Positions 34,470 through 42,783 of a DNA stretch of 64,000 nucleotides are shown here, piece by piece (within the stretch, counting starts at the first letter, position 1; every line of letters begins with the position of its first letter). The DNA lies in NCBI RefSeq assembly GCF_003432065.1, contig NZ_QWDE01000001.1, positions 1,922,001 through 1,986,000 of the forward strand, written 5' to 3'. The notes under the pieces were generated by a model. The model ran no database searches, had not been told where the DNA came from, and saw only the letters and a program-made list of their open reading frames with translations. The translations under genes were made by a program, and so were the position numbers. Source of the stretch: Mucilaginibacter terrenus. Its GTDB lineage: Bacteria > Bacteroidota > Bacteroidia > Sphingobacteriales > Sphingobacteriaceae.

Positions 34470-35228
34470 CTAGCCCCTGAAAATGTTTGTCGCGCTTGCC
34501 TGCGCTGTTGGCATTACTACAATATCGTTTATATTTACATGTTTCGGGCGTGATGCTACAAACCAAATGGTTTCGGCAATATCATCTGCTACAAGCGGAT
34601 CAAAACCTTCGTAAACCTTTTTAGCCCTGTTGGTGTCGCCCTTAAAGCGCACTTCAGAGAACTCCGTTTCCACAGCACCAGGATGTACAGCGGTAACTTT
34701 AATACCATGCTTTAACAGGTCTATACGCATACCCTGGTTGAGGGCATCTACCGCATGCTTAGAGGCACAGTAAACGTTGCCATTAGGATAAACTTCTTTT
34801 CCGGCAATAGAGCCAATGTTGATAATGTGGCCAAAGCCATTCTCCACCATCCACCCGCTTACTACTTTGGTAATATACAATAAGCCTTTAACATTGGTAT
34901 CTATCATGGTATCCCAATCGTCCAGGTTGCCCTGATCAATCGGGTCCAGACCCTGGCTCAGGCCGGCGTTATTCACCAGCACATCAACCCGTTTCCATTG
35001 TTCGGGCAGGCTTTGCAGGTTTTCTGTTACCTGCTGGCGGCTGCGCACGTCGAAGCAGGATACTGCCACCTGTACGTTGTATTTATCGTTAAGCGACTGT
35101 GCCAGTCGCTCCAGCCGCTGCATGCGGCGGCCCGTCAAAATAAGGTTGTACCCTTCGCGGGCGAATAGCCGTGCACACGCTTCGCCTATGCCTGCGGTTG
35201 CTCCTGTTATCAATGCGATCTTTGCCAT
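34470..35228 (-). CDS. SDR-family oxidoreductase (YdfG-like)
   Basis: NADP-dependent short-chain dehydrogenase, 252 residues. The Rossmann motif TGATAGIG (residues 8-15), NNAG (87-90) and catalytic Ser140, Tyr153 and Lys157 (YCASK) are all present. LTGRRMQRLERL suggests NADPH preference through the Arg pair. The overall look and length match the serine/3-hydroxy acid dehydrogenase YdfG group, but the substrate is not certain. It stands alone with short gaps on both sides. Confidence 0.9.
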   Translation of the reverse strand: MAKIALITGATAGIGEACARLFAREGYNLILTGRRMQRLERLAQSLNDKYNVQVAVSCFDVRSRQQVTENLQSLPEQWKRVDVLVNNAGLSQGLDPIDQGNLDDWDTMIDTNVKGLLYITKVVSGWMVENGFGHIINIGSIAGKEVYPNGNVYCASKHAVDALNQGMRIDLLKHGIKVTAVHPGAVETEFSEVRFKGDTNRAKKVYEGFDPLVADDIAETIWFVASRPKHVNINDIVVMPTAQASATNIFRG

Positions 35229-35280
35229 AGATATATGTAACTATCGGCAGCGAAATTATGTTTTTATTTGAGATGAAAGA

Positions 35281-35373
35281 AGCCCCCTCTAAATCTCCCC
35301 CTAAAGGGTGAGACTTAATACAAGTTTATTATTGCGTTTTTTGCCCCTCCCTTTCAGGGGAGGCTGGGTGGGA
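35281..35373 (+). repeat. C/G-rich palindromic repeat family D, copy 1
   Basis: Begins AGCCCCCTCTAAATCTCCCC and ends CCCTTTCAGGGGAGGCTGGG. It has two internal hairpins, and outer ends that pair imperfectly (AGCCCC with GGTGGGA). It lies between porT and the SDR gene. Four more copies are in the 53-61.5 kb phage region. Confidence 0.85.
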
Positions 35374-35376
35374 CTC

Positions 35377-36114
35377 TTACTCAAAATACAAGCTAAACAT
35401 TATAGTATGCAGCGACAGTTTGCTGATGGGCGATGAGAATGGATGATTCTCGGGCACCAGCATATTACCAAAGGTATTGGTCACCTTTAGCTCGGGCGAG
35501 AGCTTGAAATATTCGAAGTAGATATCGAAGCCAAACCCGGCCTCGTAAGAAGAATAGCTTTTTACGTTTTTTACTATCCTGTCTAACGGTGCGGTATTAG
35601 CATCGTCTTTTTTGCCGCCAATAGCGCCGGAGAATTTAACGCCGCCTAATAAATAAGCGCGCATGTTGCCGATCCGGTCAGATTTTAGCTTGAGCGAAAG
35701 CGGGAGGTCTACCGTGGTGGTTTGCACCTGCTTTTCAATTGGCTCAGTAGTGTTTGCGTAGGTGTATATGAGCTTTTTATCAGAGAAAACCAGTGAGGGT
35801 GTTGTACGCACCTCCAGGTGATCGGTAATGCGGTAACGCGTTATAAAACCAACAGCAAACCCCGGTGTAGATGGCGAACTAATAGAGTTGAGCGAATCAG
35901 TAGCAGGTTTGCCAAGATCGGCATCAAAGTAGGGCGACCGCCAGTTGGGCTGCTTTACAATCTTGAAATTGCTGCTTACGTATGAAAAACTAAAACCGAA
36001 ACTGAGGTCGGTCTGGTCGGCCCCGCCACCCCATGCAGGTGCAAATTGCTGTGCCCGCGATATATTGCTGCAGCATAAAAGCACCGTTAAGATGGCCAGG
36101 TAACGTTTTATCAT
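35377..36114 (-). CDS. porT: PorT-like outer-membrane protein of type IX secretion
   Basis: A 245-residue exported beta-barrel protein. Signal peptide MIKRYLAILTVLLCCSNISRA is followed by strands such as LSFGFSFSYVSSNFKIV, GFAVGFITRYRITDHLEVR and AYLLGGVKFSGAI. These fit the PorT group, needed for type IX secretion and gliding in Bacteroidota. Its ATG overlaps the ubiE/menG stop by four bases, and ubiE-porT adjacency is a conserved pairing in the phylum. Assignment rests on this context plus the overall look, because small barrels diverge fast. Confidence 0.82.
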   Translation of the reverse strand: MIKRYLAILTVLLCCSNISRAQQFAPAWGGGADQTDLSFGFSFSYVSSNFKIVKQPNWRSPYFDADLGKPATDSLNSISSPSTPGFAVGFITRYRITDHLEVRTTPSLVFSDKKLIYTYANTTEPIEKQVQTTTVDLPLSLKLKSDRIGNMRAYLLGGVKFSGAIGGKKDDANTAPLDRIVKNVKSYSSYEAGFGFDIYFEYFKLSPELKVTNTFGNMLVPENHPFSSPISKLSLHTIMFSLYFE

Positions 36115-36842
36115 TTAACACCGGTATATATTGAACAAATACCAAACGCCAAAGGCCTGCTTTTGGTATTTGTAAAGCCTGCTTTAGCCATCATGGCGGT
36201 AAAGGCGGGCCCATCAGGGAAAGCAGCAACAGACTCCGGCAGATAAGAATAAGCCCGCGCGTCTTTACTAAACAGCTTGCCTATACCGGGCGTTACGTAG
36301 TTGAAGTAAAAGTTATAAAGCTGCTTAACAGGGAATGCTTTAGGTTTAGAGAACTCCAGTACTACCGCCTTGCCTCCAGGCTTAAGCACACGGTGAATAT
36401 CGGTAAGCCCATCCAAAAGGTTCTCGAAATTACGTACCCCGTAAGCTACAGTAACAGCATCGAAACCATTATCAGCAAAAGGCAGCTTTTCAGAGTCGCC
36501 AAGCTTTACTTCAAACTTGTCTGACAGGTGTCGTTTAGCAATCTTCTGGTCAGCAATGTTTAGCATTCCTTGCGAAATGTCTACCCCAATTATTTTTTTA
36601 GGCTTAAGTATCTTTAATGCTTCAAAAGCAAAATCGCCGGTACCCGTGGCAACATCCAGAATTAGCTGCGGCTTGTCGGCTTTCAGCTCATTTATGGCTT
36701 TCTTGCGCCAGATAATGTCGATACCAAGCGACATAAAGTGGTTGAGGAAATCGTAAGTTTTTGAAATGTTGTTGAACATATCGGCCACCTGTTCTTTCTT
36801 AGTGGCTTTCTCGTCCTGGTATGGGGTTACTGTTTTGCTCAT
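36111..36842 (-). CDS. ubiE: Demethylmenaquinone methyltransferase
   Basis: SAM-dependent methyltransferase for the last step of menaquinone synthesis (UbiE/MenG). The start at 36842 (MSKTVTPYQDEKATKKEQVA) gives 243 residues. A longer frame to 36917 would include the promoter box. Landmarks are MFNNISKTYDFLNHFMSLGI, LDVATGTGDFAFEAL (SAM loop), GVDISQGML, VAYGVRNFENL, and LKPGGKAVVLEFSKP. It feeds quinone to the complex I genes elsewhere in the window. It overlaps porT by four bases. Confidence 0.95.
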   Translation of the reverse strand: MSKTVTPYQDEKATKKEQVADMFNNISKTYDFLNHFMSLGIDIIWRKKAINELKADKPQLILDVATGTGDFAFEALKILKPKKIIGVDISQGMLNIADQKIAKRHLSDKFEVKLGDSEKLPFADNGFDAVTVAYGVRNFENLLDGLTDIHRVLKPGGKAVVLEFSKPKAFPVKQLYNFYFNYVTPGIGKLFSKDARAYSYLPESVAAFPDGPAFTAMMAKAGFTNTKSRPLAFGICSIYTGVK

Positions 36843-36852
36843 GTTGTAGCGG

Positions 36853-36860
36853 CAAAGATA
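36853..36860 (-). promoter_or_regulatory. -7 box of the ubiE-porT operon
   Basis: The reverse strand reads TATCTTTG (TAnnTTTG), ending 10 bp before the ubiE ATG at 36842. It supports that start over the longer frame. Confidence 0.6.
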
Positions 36861-36968
36861 AGCTTTTTGCAGGTGAGTGATAACGGTGGTAGTAAGTGGA
36901 GTGTTGAGCTTGTGCAATGTTTATATAAGTGATGCTTGCTTCTTTTTGGTACGGTGCTCTTGATACCG

Positions 36969-37054
36969 CGTCATTGTGAGGTACGAAGCAATCCTCGATA
37001 GAAAGGTCACCGCAAGCATGTAGATGATTGCCACGCTATCGCTCGTAATGACGC
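36969..37054. repeat. Dispersed repeat family C, copy 2
   Basis: Bounded by CGTCATTGTGAG and CTCGTAATGACG. It shares the interior blocks GAAGCAATC and GATTGCCACGCTATCGCTC with the copy at 28339-28426 in opposite order. Confidence 0.75.
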
Positions 37055-37075
37055 GTTTTTACATCAACCCTCTTT

Positions 37076-37121
37076 GCGCGCAGCGGAGAGAGGGTCGACG
37101 GCGAAGCACGTCGGGGTGAGT
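37076..37121 (-). repeat. Dispersed repeat family B, inverted copy
   Basis: ACCCTCTTTGCGCGCAGCGG ... GTCGGGGTGAGT, related to the reverse complement of 27929-27988. Confidence 0.65.
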
Positions 37122-37237
37122 AGGTGCGCTGAGTAAGGGCTGTGCCTTGTTGTCGAATCTACTCACCCCCCTGCCCCCTCTCTCCGCGTTGCGGAAAGAG
37201 GGGGTGCTGTAAGGTGTTGGGCTAAATGCCCATCTTC

Positions 37238-37294
37238 AACCCTCTTTGCGCGCAGCAAAGAGGGTCGACGAGCGATAGCGATGTCGGGGTGAGT
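37238..37294 (-). repeat. Dispersed repeat family B, second inverted copy
   Basis: ACCCTCTTTGCGCGCAGCAAAGAGGGT hairpin followed by CGACGAGCGATAGCGATGTC and GGGGTGAGT, close to the reverse complement of 27929-27988. Confidence 0.75.
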
Positions 37295-37431
37295 AGAACC
37301 AGCGGAAAAAGGCCAATGGCAAGCACCTCGGATGAAGTTGAAATTGACCTAAAATTCGGAGCTACGCTTTGAATGCCAATCCTATTTTATATCTTCACTT
37401 TTAACAATTATACAACACCTAATACATCATC

Positions 37432-38802
37432 ATGAAAGAACCGGACGAAGCATCGCGCAGGGGATTTATTAAAAAGCTGGCAGCTACCGCCGCCGCAGTT
37501 ACCGTTGGTAATAGCCTGTTGGCAACCGATAAACCAGGCACGTTTCATTATCTTAAACAGGAGTATAACCACTTTGGCCCTAACGACCAGGTAAACATTG
37601 CGCTTATTGGCGCGGGTGGCATGGGCACTTCAGACCTTAACACTGCCCTGCAAGTACCAGGCGTGAAAGTGGTTGCTGTGTGCGACCTGTATGATGGCCG
37701 CCTTGCAGATGCCAAAAAGAAATGGGGTAACGATATATTCACAACTAAGATTTATAAGGAAATACTTAACCGTAAGGATGTAGATGCCGTAATTGTAGCC
37801 ACGCCTGACCATTGGCACCAGCAGATATCTGTTGACGCTATGCGCGCCGGTAAACATGTGTACTGCGAAAAGCCAATGGTACACTCCGTGATGGAAGGCC
37901 CCGCTGTAATAAAAGCACAGCAGGAAACCGGGAAGATATTCCAGGTGGGCAGCCAGGGCGTATCGTCACTCGGCAACGAAAAGGCTAAAGAGTTACTTAA
38001 GGCAGGCGCCATTGGTGAACTGAATTACGCTGAAGGCTTTTGGGCACGCCGTGGAGCAGTTGAGGTATGGCAATACCCTATTCCGGAGGATGCATCTACA
38101 CAAACGGTAGATTGGGAAACTTACGTAGCCAATACCAAAAAAAGACCGTTCGACAGCAAACGCTTTTTCCGTTGGAGAAACTATACCGATTACGGTACCG
38201 GTATGGCCGGCGACCTTTTTGTGCACCTGTTTAGCAGCCTGCATTTCATTACCGGATCTATGGGGCCCAATAAAATATATGCCTCCGGCGGATTACGCTA
38301 TTGGAACGACGGCCGCGAAGTACCTGATGTATTGCTGGGAACTTTCGACTATGCCAAAGCTGCGGCGCACCCGGCGTTTAACCTTTCGCTGCGCTGCAAC
38401 TTTGTGGATGGCACGAGCGGCACTACCTACCTGAGGCTGGTAGGCAGCGAAGGCGCTATGGACGTAACCTGGGATAGTGTTACTTTAAAACGCAACAAGA
38501 TGATTGACAATACGGACCCTTTCTACATAGAAAAGATGAAGCAGATGGGCCAGGCAAGCGGAGGGCGCAAAATGATGCTGCCACCGGAGCAGATCACCTA
38601 TGATGCCGAGAAAGGATACCTTGGAGGGCCTTATGACCATATGAACAATTTTATAACTGCTATAAGAACCAACGGTAAGGTTACTGAAGATGCCATTTTC
38701 GGCTATCGCGCGGCTGCCCCTGCCCTGCTTTGCAACGACAGCTATTTTAAAAACTCGCCCATGTTCTGGGATCCGGAGAAGATGAAGACTTTAAAAGGCT
38801 AA
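37432..38802 (+). CDS. Exported Gfo/Idh/MocA-family oxidoreductase
   Basis: NAD(P)-dependent sugar oxidoreductase, 456 residues. A twin-arginine signal is visible near the N-terminus (Arg9-Arg10 in SRRGFIKKLAATAAA), so it is exported folded through Tat. The Rossmann motif is GAGGMGTSDLN, then VATPDHWHQQISVDAMRAGK and the catalytic-site CEKPM motif. The C-terminal part is the Gfo/Idh alpha/beta domain. The DUF1080 gene begins three bases after its stop, so the two form an operon, likely acting on 3-keto or other modified sugars in the periplasm. Confidence 0.9.
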   Translation: MKEPDEASRRGFIKKLAATAAAVTVGNSLLATDKPGTFHYLKQEYNHFGPNDQVNIALIGAGGMGTSDLNTALQVPGVKVVAVCDLYDGRLADAKKKWGNDIFTTKIYKEILNRKDVDAVIVATPDHWHQQISVDAMRAGKHVYCEKPMVHSVMEGPAVIKAQQETGKIFQVGSQGVSSLGNEKAKELLKAGAIGELNYAEGFWARRGAVEVWQYPIPEDASTQTVDWETYVANTKKRPFDSKRFFRWRNYTDYGTGMAGDLFVHLFSSLHFITGSMGPNKIYASGGLRYWNDGREVPDVLLGTFDYAKAAAHPAFNLSLRCNFVDGTSGTTYLRLVGSEGAMDVTWDSVTLKRNKMIDNTDPFYIEKMKQMGQASGGRKMMLPPEQITYDAEKGYLGGPYDHMNNFITAIRTNGKVTEDAIFGYRAAAPALLCNDSYFKNSPMFWDPEKMKTLKG

Positions 38803-38805
38803 CCT

Positions 38806-39546
38806 ATGAAAAATCCAATAACTATCCTTGGTATTGCAACTGCCATTACCTGTATTGCCGGCGCACAAACATTTGCATCTCGCCTTACCGACCCTGACCC
38901 GGTGAAGAAAGTTGCCAAAAAAGATGCCTGGATAAGCTTGTTTAATGGCAGGGACCTTACAGGCTGGCATGGCTACAATAAGAAAACCCCTGTGGTAAAC
39001 TGGGAAGTTGAGAACGGCGCACTGGTTTGCCTCGGCACTGTAAAAGGCACCGACACCGGCGGCGATATAGCTACCGACAAGGAGTTTAGCAACTTTGAGC
39101 TTGTGTGGGAATGGAAGATTGACAAAGGCAGCAATAGTGGCGTACTTTACCATGTAGTGGAAGACCCGAAATACACTTCCACCTATCAAACAGGGCCCGA
39201 GTACCAGATAATTGATGACCTTGGATGGGTACCCGATAAACTGGAAGACTGGCAAAAAACCGGTGCCGACTATGCCATGACTGTACCTAACAGTGAAAAA
39301 AAGCTAAAGCCGGTTGGCGAATGGAACACGAGCAAGATCGTGTTTAATAAAGGGCATGTAGAGCATTGGCTAAATGGTAAAAAGATACTGGAGTTTACCG
39401 CCTGGGGACGCGACTGGACCGCCAAAAAAGCTGCTGGCAAGTGGAAGGAACACCCGGAATACGGCATGGCAAAAACCGGCCGCATAGCCCTGCAGGACCA
39501 TGGGCATAAGGCTTATTTTAAGAATATTAGGATCAGGGAATTATAA
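38806..39546 (+). CDS. DUF1080 protein (3-keto-disaccharide hydrolase family)
   Basis: Concanavalin-like beta-sandwich protein of the 3-keto-disaccharide hydrolase family, 246 residues. It has an N-terminal export signal (MKNPITILGIATAITCIAGAQTFA). The family segments are WISLFNGRDLTGWHGY, FELVWEWKIDKGSNSGVLYH and TGPEYQIIDD. Then come HVEHWLNGKKILEF and GRIALQDHGHKAYFKNIRIREL, the standard DUF1080 ending. It is co-transcribed with the Tat-exported oxidoreductase. A plausible scheme is oxidation to a 3-keto glycoside followed by cleavage; that is inference from the pairing. Confidence 0.9.
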   Translation: MKNPITILGIATAITCIAGAQTFASRLTDPDPVKKVAKKDAWISLFNGRDLTGWHGYNKKTPVVNWEVENGALVCLGTVKGTDTGGDIATDKEFSNFELVWEWKIDKGSNSGVLYHVVEDPKYTSTYQTGPEYQIIDDLGWVPDKLEDWQKTGADYAMTVPNSEKKLKPVGEWNTSKIVFNKGHVEHWLNGKKILEFTAWGRDWTAKKAAGKWKEHPEYGMAKTGRIALQDHGHKAYFKNIRIREL

Positions 39547-39614
39547 ATTGAACAAGCAGATGCGATAAGGAAAGTGTTTTTGGCTAACAATTAACAGAGC
39601 GGTATAATCAACAA

Positions 39615-40280
39615 ATGAAGCTACTACTTACATCAGCAGGCATTAGTAATGCCAGCATCCATAATGCATTGGTTGAGCTTTTGGGTAAACCTGTTGCAGA
39701 GACTACCGCCTTGTTTATTCCTACCGCTATATATGGTATAGCAGGTGGCCAAGGACTAGTACGAGAGGTAATTCGTGGATCTTTAGGCGACCCTTTTTGT
39801 GAGCTGGGATGGAAATCGCTGGGATTGCTGGAGCTTACCGCGTTACCCAGCATTAAGCAGGAACTCTGGATTCCCTTGTTACAAGAAACTGATGCTTTGC
39901 TGGTTGGCGGCGGCGACTGCCAGTACCTATGTTATTGGATGCAGCAGTCAGGCTTGGCGGACTTACTACCTACCCTGCTAAATAAATTGGTTTATGTTGG
40001 ACTAAGTGCAGGCAGCATGATCATGACCCGGTACGGCACTACCTATGGCAACCACCTGTTGCCGGCAGAAAGCCCTAAGTCGCTAAACATTATTGATATT
40101 GCTATACACCCCCATTTGGATCATGAGTGGTTCCCGAGCAACTCCCTTGATAATATTGAAAAGCTTGCTGCTACCATACCGTTGCCATCTTACGCTATTG
40201 ATGACCAGACCGCTGTTAAAGTGGTGGATGGTGTAATAGAAGTGGTTTCGGAAGGAAAGTGGAAGTTGTTTAATAATTAG
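39615..40280 (+). CDS. pepE: Peptidase E (alpha-aspartyl dipeptidase, S51)
   Basis: Cytosolic serine peptidase that cleaves Asp-X dipeptides. The 221-residue length is typical. The nucleophile Ser131 is in VGLSAGSMIM, preceded by LLVGGGDCQYL. A candidate catalytic His is in DIAIHPHLDHEW. The protein ends with AIDDQTAVKVVDG. The start MKLLLTSAGISN is usual for PepE. It is convergent with the aldo/keto reductase, with a shared terminator. Confidence 0.9.
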   Translation: MKLLLTSAGISNASIHNALVELLGKPVAETTALFIPTAIYGIAGGQGLVREVIRGSLGDPFCELGWKSLGLLELTALPSIKQELWIPLLQETDALLVGGGDCQYLCYWMQQSGLADLLPTLLNKLVYVGLSAGSMIMTRYGTTYGNHLLPAESPKSLNIIDIAIHPHLDHEWFPSNSLDNIEKLAATIPLPSYAIDDQTAVKVVDGVIEVVSEGKWKLFNN

Positions 40281-40294
40281 GATATGTAACAAGA

Positions 40295-40325
40295 AAAGCC
40301 GGAATGCTCGCGACATTCCGGCTTT
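40295..40325. terminator. Bidirectional terminator between pepE and aldo/keto reductase
   Basis: AAAGCCGGAATG and CATTCCGGCTTT form a perfect 12-bp stem around CTCGCGA. A-rich and T-rich flanks allow use from both sides of this convergent pair. Confidence 0.88.
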
Positions 40326-40345
40326 GTTAATTAACGAATTTTCTT

Positions 40346-41377
40346 TTAGTAAAACTTTGGCAGCGGATTAAGCCTTATATCCTGACGTTGGTGCCAGTAA
40401 GGGTATATCGGATCTACTTCGCTGGCTGCATCAAGGCGCTTAACCTGTTCTGTGGTCAGGTTCCATCCTACTGCCGCCAGGTTTTGCTTCAGTTGCTCTT
40501 CGTTACGTGCGCCTATTACCAGGTTAGCTACTGTTGGGCGCTGCAATAACCAGTTAAGGGCTACCTGCGCTACAGACTTCTCGGTCTCGGCAGCTACTTC
40601 GTCCAGCACATCTACTATATTGTACAGACGCTCGAAGTTGGTTGCCGGGCCATGACTGCCGCCTTGCGCTATGCGGTTATCTGCAGGCACTTCTACACCT
40701 CTCCTGAACTTGCCGCTCAGCCTGCCTGATGATAGCGGGCTCCAAACAATAGTGCTAACGTTCTGATCAATACCTAAAGGCATCAGCTCCCATTCAAACT
40801 CCCTGTCGAGAAGTGAGTAATAAGCCTGGTGGGCAATGTATTTAGCCCAGCCGTACCGCTCAGATATAGACAGCGACTTCATGAGGTGCCAGCCCGAAAA
40901 ATTAGAGCAGGCAATGTAACGTACCTTGCCGCTGGTAATAAGATCATCCAGGGCGCGCAAGGTTTCTTCCACAGGTGTATTGCCATCAAAGCCATGCAAG
41001 TGGTAAACATCTATATGATCTGTCTGTAGCCGGCGAAGGCTTTCGTCTGCTGATCTGAGGAGATGAAAGCGGGACGAGCCATAATCATTGGCACCGTCTC
41101 CCATCCGGAACGTAGCTTTAGTAGAGATCAAGACCTCGTCGCGAATACCTTCCAGGGCTTTGCCTAGTATCTCTTCAGACACACCACCCGAGTATATATT
41201 GGCAGTATCAAAAAAGTTTACGCCGGCATCCATGCAAAGCTTTACCAGCTGTTTTGCTTCATCTAGTTGCGTGGTTCCCCAGGCCTTAAAAAAGTTGCCT
41301 TCACCACCAAAAGTAGCGGTACCAAAGCTAAGCACCGGCACATGTAAGCCCGAGCCGCCTAATTTCCTGTATTCCAT
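40346..41377 (-). CDS. Aldo/keto reductase
   Basis: NADPH-dependent TIM-barrel oxidoreductase, 343 residues. The catalytic tetrad is visible as Asp and Tyr in NFFDTANIYSGGVSEEI, Lys in VLISTKATFRMG and His in DHIDVYHLHGFDG. The C-terminal NADPH-binding block is TVANLVIGARNEEQLKQNL. It most resembles the large YghZ/Kv-beta-like branch; the substrate is not set. Monocistronic, convergent with pepE. Confidence 0.92.
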   Translation of the reverse strand: MEYRKLGGSGLHVPVLSFGTATFGGEGNFFKAWGTTQLDEAKQLVKLCMDAGVNFFDTANIYSGGVSEEILGKALEGIRDEVLISTKATFRMGDGANDYGSSRFHLLRSADESLRRLQTDHIDVYHLHGFDGNTPVEETLRALDDLITSGKVRYIACSNFSGWHLMKSLSISERYGWAKYIAHQAYYSLLDREFEWELMPLGIDQNVSTIVWSPLSSGRLSGKFRRGVEVPADNRIAQGGSHGPATNFERLYNIVDVLDEVAAETEKSVAQVALNWLLQRPTVANLVIGARNEEQLKQNLAAVGWNLTTEQVKRLDAASEVDPIYPYWHQRQDIRLNPLPKFY

Positions 41378-41493
41378 AGCGTGTATTATTTATGAGTACT
41401 ATCACCTAATTACTTCAAATGTCGGAGATTGTTTCAACATCAGAAAAACGCATTTGTAAAAGGATATTCAGGTGAAAAAAAACACTGGAGAGA

Positions 41494-41706
41494 CTACGGC
41501 TTACGGCCAAAGAACTTGCGAATGCGGGCGCTTACCCATTTTACAGATTCTGTTACGCTTCGGCGCGTGCCTGTTTCCTTCGAAACATTTAACTGCACAA
41601 TAATCACCATCAGCATAACTGCAATAATACTCATCACAATTATGTTGTGCGTTAAAGTATGCGTGGATGCTGAATTATCTTGAGCAGAAGGTAACAAGGC
41701 AGGCAT
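41494..41706 (-). CDS. Small membrane protein of unknown function
   Basis: A 70-residue frame with one strong hydrophobic segment (IIVMSIIAVMLMVIIVQL, residues ~22-39) and a basic C-terminal tail (RIRKFFGRKP). The arrangement suggests a single-span membrane protein with the tail in the cytoplasm. It is short and lacks a recognised family, so it could be spurious, but the composition is protein-like and nothing is on the other strand. Confidence 0.5.
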   Translation of the reverse strand: MPALLPSAQDNSASTHTLTHNIIVMSIIAVMLMVIIVQLNVSKETGTRRSVTESVKWVSARIRKFFGRKP

Positions 41707-41911
41707 AACTAAATTATTAAAGGACAGGCTAGGTATTATGTGTTACAACTCAGGTTGAAAACTTAACCAATAATAACGAACATATACAACAAAAACAACT
41801 ATTGGGAATACCAACGAAAAAGATTAATATTTGATTACAATTCTTTCGTTTCAGTAACAAAAAGAGTACAATAAGGTAAGGACTGCTGACGGCGTTTCCC
41901 TAAAGTTAGCA

Positions 41912-42412
41912 TTACAACTTTTTTTGGTAACAATAAAACCTTAGCCCGGGCCTGAAGTTGAGGCCTATTTCGCCCGCGAACTCATAACCTAATTTGGGGA
42001 ACAGCTTTTGAGTTGCCTGGTTATTGGAGTTGGTATCTACCCTTAGCAACTTAATACCCCTGCGCAGGGCTTCGTCTTCGGCTTTCATCAGCAATGCTGC
42101 AGCTATGCCCTTGCCGCTGTATGCCGGATCAACCGCCAGCCTGTGGGTGACTATTGCATCCTCGTTTATGTCCCAACCTACCTGCCTGTATTCCTCATCC
42201 TGATCTGTAGTTATTGCAGAAACACCGGCAACACTGTTGTAAATAATTGCAACCCAAAGCTGATTAAGACGGATGTCTCGCTCAAACACCTCGGGGTTAG
42301 GATAGGTATCGTCCCACTGGTAATTACCGATAGCTTGCATTAAGGGCACTACCGCTTTTACAATGGACATGATAGCTGGTATATCGGCACGGGTTGCGAA
42401 ACGAATTAGCAT
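41912..42412 (-). CDS. GNAT-family N-acetyltransferase
   Basis: Acetyl-CoA dependent transferase, 166 residues from the ATG at 42412 (MLIRFATRADIPAIMSIVKA). A frame open to 42445 overlaps the neighbour and is less likely. Motif A, which binds acetyl-CoA, is VDPAYSGKGIAAALLMKAED, followed by LLRVDTNSNNQATQKLFPKL and GYEFAGEI of motif B. The acceptor is unknown. It starts 7 bp after the small membrane protein gene upstream on the same strand. Confidence 0.9.
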   Translation of the reverse strand: MLIRFATRADIPAIMSIVKAVVPLMQAIGNYQWDDTYPNPEVFERDIRLNQLWVAIIYNSVAGVSAITTDQDEEYRQVGWDINEDAIVTHRLAVDPAYSGKGIAAALLMKAEDEALRRGIKLLRVDTNSNNQATQKLFPKLGYEFAGEIGLNFRPGLRFYCYQKKL

Positions 42413-42419
42413 GGTTAAT

Positions 42420-42719
42420 CTATCGATTGAAAATGATAAGAACAAGTAATATCACAAAAATATGCATACCTGTCGCCCACCAATAAGCCTTCCTGTAGAC
42501 GATAGCTTTAATAGTATAAACTATTAACAATATGCAACTTAAAATAAACGCGATAAACATAGATAAAACGTCTAAATTTGGCGTACATGGTCCGCTTTTA
42601 AAGCCCGGCATTGTATTAAAAAACCAAATCACCCCCGCCATCAAAGCATAATATAGCAGTGTCTGATATAAAGGCCTAAGTGCGGTTGCACGTGTTTGTG
42701 TAACATTTTTCATGTTCAT
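42420..42719 (-). CDS. Small three-helix membrane protein
   Basis: A 99-residue frame with three hydrophobic segments (LLYYALMAGVIWFF, LSMFIAFILSCILLIVYTI and GMHIFVILLVLIIF). No family was recognised. It is immediately upstream of the GNAT gene (7 bp) on the same strand and probably co-transcribed. The short length and clean hydrophobic pattern support a real membrane protein. Confidence 0.65.
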   Translation of the reverse strand: MNMKNVTQTRATALRPLYQTLLYYALMAGVIWFFNTMPGFKSGPCTPNLDVLSMFIAFILSCILLIVYTIKAIVYRKAYWWATGMHIFVILLVLIIFNR

Positions 42720-42783
42720 TATATAGACTAAGCAGGCCGCCTGGTTGTTACATCAGGCAACACCCACTTCAGCATCAAGGTGC

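Larger units (their letters stand above)
36861..37431. other. Repeat-rich intergenic region
   Basis: Gene-free gap between ubiE and the Gfo/Idh/MocA gene, both transcribed away from it. It holds a family C copy (36969-37054), two inverted family B copies (37076-37121, 37238-37294) and a related block at 37161-37207 rich in CTCACCCCC and GGGGGTG. No credible gene. Confidence 0.7.
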
